Part shown: piece by piece, positions 59,800 to 64,000 of the stretch
Position numbering within the stretch: the stretch's first letter is position 1
Layout: every line of letters starts with the position of its first letter
DNA from: Inquilinus sp052113205
GTDB taxonomy: Bacteria; Pseudomonadota; Alphaproteobacteria; DSM-16000; Inquilinaceae
DNA length: 64,000 nt
Assembly: GCF_052113205.1 (NCBI RefSeq)
Contig: NZ_JBFRCU010000020.1
Span: 1 to 64,000, forward strand
Reading direction: 5' to 3'
The notes under the pieces: model-generated
The model's database searches: none
What the model was told of the DNA's origin: nothing
Seen by the model: only the letters and a program-made list of their open reading frames with translations
Program-made: the position numbers and the translations under genes

Positions 59800-60900
59800 T
59801 TACTTGACGTTGGCGCCGACCACGGAGTCCCACTGCTTGGTGATGATCTCCTTGGCCTTGTTCTGGTCCTCGAGGCTCGGGAACACCGCCGTGGCATAGG
59901 CCGCCGCCGGCGGCAGCGCCTTCAGCAGGTCCTCGGGGATCTTCTTGGTGTCGGCCAGGTTCTGGAACCGGATCGGGTGGCAGTAGCCCTTCAGGTAGCC
60001 GATCTGGCCCTCATCCGAATACAGGTGCTCCATCCACAGCTTGGCGGCGTTCGGATGCGGCGCGAAGGCGCTGATTGCCTGGACATAGACGCCGGCGACG
60101 ACGCCGGTCTTCGGCACCACCACCTCGATCTCCGGGTTGCCCTTCAGCGTGTCGCGGTCGCCGAGCGCGTTGTAGTCCCAGCGGATCACGATCGGGGTCG
60201 CGCCCTGGGCCACCGAGGCGGCCTTGCCGATGGTCGGCACGAAGTTGCCGGCCTTGTTCAGCTCGCCGAAGAACTTCAGCCCGGCCTCGGCGGCCTTGGC
60301 GGCGTCCTTCTCGGTCGACAGGCCGGCGGCCAGGACGGCCAGGATCGCCTGGTTCGAGGTGCGCGGGTCGCCGGCGAGGGCGACGGAGTTGGCGTAATCG
60401 GAGGCCAGCAGGTCCTTCCAGTCGGCCGGGATCTTGGTAACGATGTCCTTGTTCACCTCGAAGGCCAGCACGCCGTAATAGTCGCCGTACCAGTGGCCCT
60501 CCGGGTCCTTGGCGCTGGCCGGGATCGAATCCCAGGTCGACACCTTGTAAGGGGCCAGCAAGCCCTCGGCCTTGGCCGACGGGCCGAAGGACAGGCCAAC
60601 ATCGATGACATCCGGGGCCTGGGGCCCTTTATTTCCTTTATTGGCCTTGATCGCTTCGACCTCGTCGCCGGAGCCGGCGTCGGGGTTCAGCTCGTTGACC
60701 TTGAGGCCGTACTTCGCCTTGAAGCTGTCGATGACGCCGCCGTAGCCGCACCAGTCATGGGGCAGGGCGATGGTGGTCAGCTCGCCCTCGGCCTTGGCCG
60801 CGGCGATCAGCTCGGCCGACGGCTCGGCCCTCGCGGTGGCGGCGGAGGCGGCGAGCGCCAGGGCCGAGATCGACAGCACGGATGTCCACGACGCCTTCAT
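59800..60900 (-). CDS. ABC transporter substrate-binding protein (family of spermidine/Fe/phosphonate binders)
   Basis: A 366-residue secreted protein: signal peptide MKASWTSVLSISALALAASAATARA, then the mature part beginning EPSAELIAAAKAEGELTT, the group-6 extracellular solute-binding pattern (AEGELTTIALPHDWCGYGGVIDSFKAKYGLKVNE). The ligand is unknown; the DWCGYGG loop is where 2-aminoethylphosphonate or carboxylate binders contact their ligand. It is the first gene of the operon, preceded by a hairpin-forming leader. ATG fits the signal start. Confidence 0.92.
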   Translation of the reverse strand: MKASWTSVLSISALALAASAATARAEPSAELIAAAKAEGELTTIALPHDWCGYGGVIDSFKAKYGLKVNELNPDAGSGDEVEAIKANKGNKGPQAPDVIDVGLSFGPSAKAEGLLAPYKVSTWDSIPASAKDPEGHWYGDYYGVLAFEVNKDIVTKIPADWKDLLASDYANSVALAGDPRTSNQAILAVLAAGLSTEKDAAKAAEAGLKFFGELNKAGNFVPTIGKAASVAQGATPIVIRWDYNALGDRDTLKGNPEIEVVVPKTGVVAGVYVQAISAFAPHPNAAKLWMEHLYSDEGQIGYLKGYCHPIRFQNLADTKKIPEDLLKALPPAAAYATAVFPSLEDQNKAKEIITKQWDSVVGANVK

Positions 60901-60934
60901 GTCACAACCCCCGATGTTCATCTGCTTGTTTGGC

Positions 60935-60951
60935 GGATTTTAACAAAATCC
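60935..60951. promoter_or_regulatory. Inverted repeat GGATTTT-aac-AAAATCC in binding-protein leader
   Basis: Seven-base perfect arms with a three-base loop, 35 bases before the start codon of the leftward binding-protein gene. It may be a leader hairpin or an operator. Confidence 0.5.
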
Positions 60952-61108
60952 CTGAATCCGAAGTCGAGCGCTCGGTCAAATCCGGGCTTCGGCGCGGATG
61001 CGGCGGGACTGTGTTGCGTGGCGCAATTCTTGTCAAGGTGAATACAGATCGATAGCCCGACCATGACATGGCGGCTGCCACACTATTGTAGCCTGACTGT
61101 AATAATAA

Positions 61109-61126
61109 CGTCATGAAACCATGACG
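61109..61126. promoter_or_regulatory. Inverted repeat CGTCATG-aaac-CATGACG
   Basis: Seven-base perfect arms in AT-rich DNA between the divergent importer operon and RidA gene. Candidate binding site for an unlinked regulator. Confidence 0.5.
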
Positions 61127-61320
61127 CCGTCAACGACTCCCTGCACGGGCCTGTTTCCGACCTTGGCGCAATAGTGGCCCACTGCGAAGCCTTTATCTGT
61201 TCCGGCTGCGGCATGATCCGTCGCGCTTCGGCCGGAGCGGGTCGGGGCCGGGCTTTCGCGTGCGAGCGGCGCTGGCTATGGTGCGGCCTTCGAGTCACCA
61301 GAGTGAACGGGAACCGATCC

Positions 61321-61788
61321 ATGGCAGGAAGCATCGAGGCGCGGCTGCAGGAGAAGGGCGTCACCCTTCCGAACGTCGCGGCGCCGGCGGCGAACTACGT
61401 GCCCTCCGTGATCTCGGGCAGCATGCTCTACATCTCCGGCCAGGTGCCGTTCGTCGATGGCAAGATCAGCCACACCGGCAAGCTCGGCGCCGAGTTCACG
61501 GTCGAGGACGGCTATGCCTGCGCCCGGATCTGCGCCATCAACATCCTGGCGGCGGCCAAGGCGGGGCTGGGCGGCGACCTCGACCGCATCGTCCGGGTGG
61601 TGAAGCTGGGCGGCTTCGTCAATTCGACGCCGGACTTCACCGACCAGCCGAAGGTGGTCAACGGCGCCTCCGACCTGATGGCCGAGGCCTTCGGCGACGC
61701 CGGCAAGCACGCCCGCGCCGCGGTCGGCGTCGCCCAGCTGCCGCTCGGCTGCGCCGTCGAGGTCGAGGCGATCTTCGAGATCAGGTAG
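61321..61788 (+). CDS. RidA family protein
   Basis: A 155-residue member of the larger RidA-like branch. YVPSVISGSMLYISGQVPFVDGK and the C-terminal HARAAVGVAQLPLGCAVEVEAIFEIR are the family's substrate-cavity segments; the ending VG.AQLPLG.AVEVE is typical of the group that carries R in SKYPARA-like positions replaced by HARAA. Likely hydrolyses reactive imines. ATG opens the sequence MAGSIEARL. The RNA methyltransferase gene follows 24 bases later. Confidence 0.92.
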   Translation: MAGSIEARLQEKGVTLPNVAAPAANYVPSVISGSMLYISGQVPFVDGKISHTGKLGAEFTVEDGYACARICAINILAAAKAGLGGDLDRIVRVVKLGGFVNSTPDFTDQPKVVNGASDLMAEAFGDAGKHARAAVGVAQLPLGCAVEVEAIFEIR

Positions 61789-61812
61789 GCGCCTCGTCCG
61801 GCGGGAGGGGCG

Positions 61813-62637
61813 ATGGGCGAGCGCAGCATCGAGAGCCTGGACAATCCGCGCGCCAAGCTGTGGTCGGCGCTGCTGGAGAGCCGCGGGCTGCGCAAGCATC
61901 GCCGCTTCCTGCTGGCCGGGCGCAAGACGGTGCGCGAGGCGCTGGCGCAGCACCCCGACCGCTTCGAATCGCTGCTGTTGCCGCCTGGGGCCGAGGATCT
62001 ATCCGCGCCGCCCGGGCTGGAGCGGATCCGCCTCGGCCGAGCCCTGTTCGACCGCCTCGACGTCGCCGGCACCGGCCTGCCGATCCTGGTCGGGGTGGTG
62101 CCGGAGATGGCGGCGATCGACCTGGCGCGGCCGCCCGAGGGGCTGGAACTGGTCTGCGCCCTCGGCGACCCGAGCAATCTCGGCGCCCTGCTGCGCAGCG
62201 CGGCCGCCTTCGCCGTGTCCCGCGTCATCCTGCTGGCCGACGCGGCGCATCCGTTCCACCCGAAATGCCTGCGGGCGGCGTCGAACGCGCAATTCGCGCT
62301 GGAGCTGCGCCGCGGCCCGGCCTGGGCCGGCCTGGCCCAGGCGGCGGGGCCGCTGCTGGCGCTGGACGGGCAGGGCGAGGACTTGTCGGGCTTCGCCTGG
62401 CCGCGCGACCTGCGCCTGGTGCTGGGCGAGGAGGGGCTGGGCCTGCCGCCGGGGCTGGACCTGCGTCGGCTGGCGATCCCGACCACCGGCGCGGTCGAAT
62501 CGCTCAACGCCACCGTCGCCGCCAGCCTGGCGCTGTACGGGCATTATGCGGCGCACGGCCAGGCGATCCCCCCCTCCCGCAAGGGGGGGGTAGGGGGAGG
62601 GGGTATCGATCGAAGAGAGCCGGCGCGGCTTGTCTAA
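61813..62637 (+). CDS. TrmH/SpoU family RNA methyltransferase with repeat-encoded C-terminal tail
   Basis: A 274-residue SPOUT enzyme that methylates 2'-O ribose in rRNA or tRNA with SAM. The three trefoil-knot motifs are GDPSNLGALLRSAAAF (about 118-133), LVLGEEGLGLPPGLDL (about 203-218) and AIPTTGAVESLNATVAASLALYGHY (about 223-247). The N-terminal RNA-binding part starts SLDNPRAKLWSALLESRGLRK. The last 20 or so residues (IPPSRKGGVGGGGIDRREPARLV) come from a palindromic repeat and are unlikely to be part of the original protein. GGGAGGGGCG precedes the ATG. Confidence 0.9.
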   Translation: MGERSIESLDNPRAKLWSALLESRGLRKHRRFLLAGRKTVREALAQHPDRFESLLLPPGAEDLSAPPGLERIRLGRALFDRLDVAGTGLPILVGVVPEMAAIDLARPPEGLELVCALGDPSNLGALLRSAAAFAVSRVILLADAAHPFHPKCLRAASNAQFALELRRGPAWAGLAQAAGPLLALDGQGEDLSGFAWPRDLRLVLGEEGLGLPPGLDLRRLAIPTTGAVESLNATVAASLALYGHYAAHGQAIPPSRKGGVGGGGIDRREPARLV

Positions 62638-62733
62638 GCTGCTGCGGATCCCGCCAGGCTTTTGATATCAGTCGAGCGGCGCCGATACCCCTCCCCCTAC
62701 CCCCNCCCGCAAGGGGAGGGGGAGGATTCTAGG
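62566..62733. repeat. C/G-rich inverted repeat element, family D
   Basis: CCCCCTCCCGCAAGGGGGGG followed by TAGGGGGAGGGGGTATCG on one side and CGATACCCCTCCCCCTACCC followed by an N and CCCGCAAGGGGAGG on the other. The two arms are about 40 bases each with about 75 bases between. It covers the 3' end of the RNA methyltransferase gene and contains its stop codon. Homopolymer tracts and the N make the exact sequence less certain. Confidence 0.75.
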
Positions 62734-62746
62734 GATGGCCCGTAGC

Positions 62747-63274
62747 TCAAGCGACCGCTTCCGACATCTCGTAGCGCACCGGCAGGCCGTCGGCGCGGCC
62801 GATCATGCCGCGGGCATTGGCCAGGGCGCCGGGCACCAGCTCGAGGCCGAGCAGGCGGTCGTAGTCGACCGGGCCCGGCAGCATCAGGCCGAGGGTCAGG
62901 TCGCGGCGGAAGCCGAAGCGGCGATAGTACGGCTCGTCGCCGACCAGGATCACGCTGCGGTAGCCGAAGGCGGCCGCGCGCGACAGCCCGGCCCGCATCA
63001 GCCGCGAGCCGATGCCGCTCGAGCGCAGCCCCTCGGCAACCGCGAGCGGGCCGAGCAGGATGGTCTCGCCGATGCCGTCGACATGGATCGGCCAGAAGCG
63101 CAGCGTGCCGACCAGCTCGCCGTCCTCGAGCGCGACCAGGCCCAGCTCGTTGTTCGGCCGCACCCCGTCGCGCAGCCGGTAGACGGTCTTGCCGAAGCGC
63201 CCCTCACCGAAGCAGTCGACGACAAGATCCTCGATGGCGGCCGCGTGGCGCGGCCGCTCCCGCATGATGTCCAT
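62747..63274 (-). CDS. GNAT family N-acetyltransferase
   Basis: A 175-residue acetyltransferase. The CoA-binding motif is LAVAEGLRSSGIGSRLMRAG (R-x-x-G-x-G type, about residues 73-92), preceded by LVGTLRFWPIHVDG and followed by VILVGDEPYYRRFGFRRDL, the pattern of the YhbS-like branch. Substrate unknown; YhbS-like enzymes act on small amines or protein N-termini. It lies 25 bases behind the decarboxylase gene in the same direction. Confidence 0.93.
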   Translation of the reverse strand: MDIMRERPRHAAAIEDLVVDCFGEGRFGKTVYRLRDGVRPNNELGLVALEDGELVGTLRFWPIHVDGIGETILLGPLAVAEGLRSSGIGSRLMRAGLSRAAAFGYRSVILVGDEPYYRRFGFRRDLTLGLMLPGPVDYDRLLGLELVPGALANARGMIGRADGLPVRYEMSEAVA

Positions 63275-63299
63275 GACCCGATCCCCACCGGTATGAGGT

Positions 63300-64000
63300 T
63301 CAGATGTAATAGGCCTTGAGGGGGGCGAAGCCGTTGAAGGCGACCGCCGAATAGGTCGTCGTGTAGGCGCCGGTGCCGTGGATCAGCACCTTGTCGCCGA
63401 TCGCGAGCGAAACCGGCATCGGGTAGGGCGTCTTCTCGTACAGCACGTCGGCGCTGTCGCAGGTCGGCCCGGCCAGGATCGCCGGCTCGGACGCATCGCC
63501 GTCATGGATCGTGCTGATCGGGTACCGGATCGCCTCGTCCATCGTCTCGGCCAGGCCGCCGAACTTGCCGATGTCGAGATAGACCCAGCGGGTGTTGTCG
63601 TTCGCCGACTTGTTCGAGATCAGCACCACCTCGGTCTGGATCACGCCGGCATTGCCGACCATGCCGCGGCCCGGCTCGATGATGGTCTCGGGCAGGCGGT
63701 TGCCGAAATGCTGGCGCAGGCTGCTGTCGATGGCGCGGCCATAGGCCTCGGCCGTCGGCACTTCCTTGAGGTACTTGGTCGGGAAGCCGCCGCCGAGATT
63801 GACCATCTTCAGCTCGATGCCCTTGGCCGCCAGGTCGCGGAAGATGCCCGCGGCCGACTCCAGCGCCTGGTCCCAGGCGCCGGTGTTGCGCTGCTGCGAC
63901 CCGACATGGAACGACACGCCATAGGCATCGAGGCCCAGGCCCGGCGCCATCGCCAGCAGCTCGCGCGCCATGCCCGGCTCGCAGCCGAACTTGCGCGACA
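63300..64000 (-). CDS. Ornithine/lysine decarboxylase, fold-type III PLP enzyme (5' end outside window)
   Basis: The C-terminal 233 residues of an Orn/DAP/Arg decarboxylase 2 family protein that makes putrescine (or cadaverine). GVSFHVGSQQRN, MVNLGGGFPTKYL, the PLP-phosphate loop EPGRGMVGNAG, and the active-site CDSADVLYE (catalytic Cys of GPTCDS) and GTGAYTTTYSAVAFNGF are all present. The frame continues to the right edge through SRKFGCEPGM, so the real start, together with the PLP lysine, lies beyond the window. The bacterial/eukaryotic-type (non-biodegradative) enzyme is the best fit. Confidence 0.93.
   Translation of the reverse strand, partial: SRKFGCEPGMARELLAMAPGLGLDAYGVSFHVGSQQRNTGAWDQALESAAGIFRDLAAKGIELKMVNLGGGFPTKYLKEVPTAEAYGRAIDSSLRQHFGNRLPETIIEPGRGMVGNAGVIQTEVVLISNKSANDNTRWVYLDIGKFGGLAETMDEAIRYPISTIHDGDASEPAILAGPTCDSADVLYEKTPYPMPVSLAIGDKVLIHGTGAYTTTYSAVAFNGFAPLKAYYI

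Larger units (their letters stand above)
60901..61320. other. 420-base divergent promoter region of the ABC importer and RidA gene
   Basis: No gene is visible. Two dyads stand out. GGATTTT-aac-AAAATCC (60935-60951) is 35 bases before the binding-protein start and would be in its mRNA leader. CGTCATG-aaac-CATGACG (61109-61126) lies nearer the middle. The stretch near 61080-61110 (ATTGTAGCCTGACTGTAATAAT) is AT-rich and promoter-like. Confidence 0.55.

Noticed and set aside
61260..62732. A 490-codon open frame on the plus strand ending in the repeat
   Set aside because: It overlaps RidA and the SPOUT methyltransferase in another frame and has no recognisable domain.

Overview
The window is very GC-rich DNA (about 70% by eye) with dense operons, short gaps, many GTG/TTG starts and palindromic intergenic repeats. 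Gene content (family-1 sugar ABC importers, many Gfo/Idh/MocA oxidoreductases, TetR/MarR/HxlR regulators beside their targets, an aryl-CoA ligase cluster) fits a free-living alphaproteobacterium, probably Rhodospirillales and possibly Inquilinus/Azospirillum-like; the genus is a guess. I see no rRNA, tRNA, CRISPR array, prophage or transposase. Six ambiguous bases (N) lie at 10703, 17613, 28072, 44466, 48848 and 62705.

Region by region. 1-400: the 3' end of an unidentified gene and a cluster of palindromic repeats. 398-16228: the most interesting block. A leftward operon (DMT exporter, Gfo/Idh oxidoreductase, sugar-isomerase-like TIM barrel, enolase-superfamily dehydratase-like enzyme, DUF993/DapA-like protein, second Gfo/Idh) and a rightward operon (two tandem sugar-binding proteins, two permeases, two more Gfo/Idh enzymes, a UxaC-family uronate isomerase) flank a TetR gene. 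Nearly identical palindromes (GTAACCAnnTGGTTAC) lie in front of both. I read this as one regulon for uptake and oxidation/isomerisation/dehydration/aldol cleavage of an unknown sugar acid, keto-sugar or cyclitol-like compound. 16365-20665: SnoaL-like protein, AI-2E family transporter, a secreted protein and a 15-repeat Sel1 protein. 20765-28745: dienelactone hydrolase-SnoaL fusion with divergent MarR gene, a sodium/solute symporter with DUF3311 partner, a YadGH-like ABC exporter, and an MDR/SDR/TetR group. 28767-33001: a secreted GH5 and a secreted Asp-box (GH74-like) protein as a two-gene operon. 33334-38290: SDR/HxlR pair and a MacAB/DevABC-like efflux operon with TetR.

38482-44809: a seven-gene aryl-CoA degradation operon (SDR, enoyl-CoA hydratase, acyl-CoA dehydrogenase, benzoate/2-aminobenzoate-CoA ligase, thioesterase, RidA, kynurenine-formamidase-like hydrolase) with a MarR-type palindrome in front. 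The ring-attacking monooxygenase expected for 2-aminobenzoyl-CoA is not present. 44832-50367: DCC thiol protein, DinB, TetR/MFS pair with a double operator, an AruI-like TPP enzyme and a PfpI/DJ-1 protein. 50431-51804: a hypothetical gene bracketed by two 73-bp repeat copies in inverted orientation that differ at four positions, with a promoter that predicts a leaderless transcript. 51865-56724: MalQ, a small hypothetical, a DapA-family gene with a GntR-type palindrome, and a periplasmic-binding-fold protein without a signal peptide. 56884-60900: a complete PotA-type ABC importer operon. 61321-64000: RidA, a SPOUT RNA methyltransferase whose C-terminus runs into a repeat, a GNAT enzyme and the C-terminal part of an ornithine/lysine decarboxylase cut by the window end.

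Coding frames were judged from family similarity recalled from memory and from ribosome-binding sites; no database search was run.
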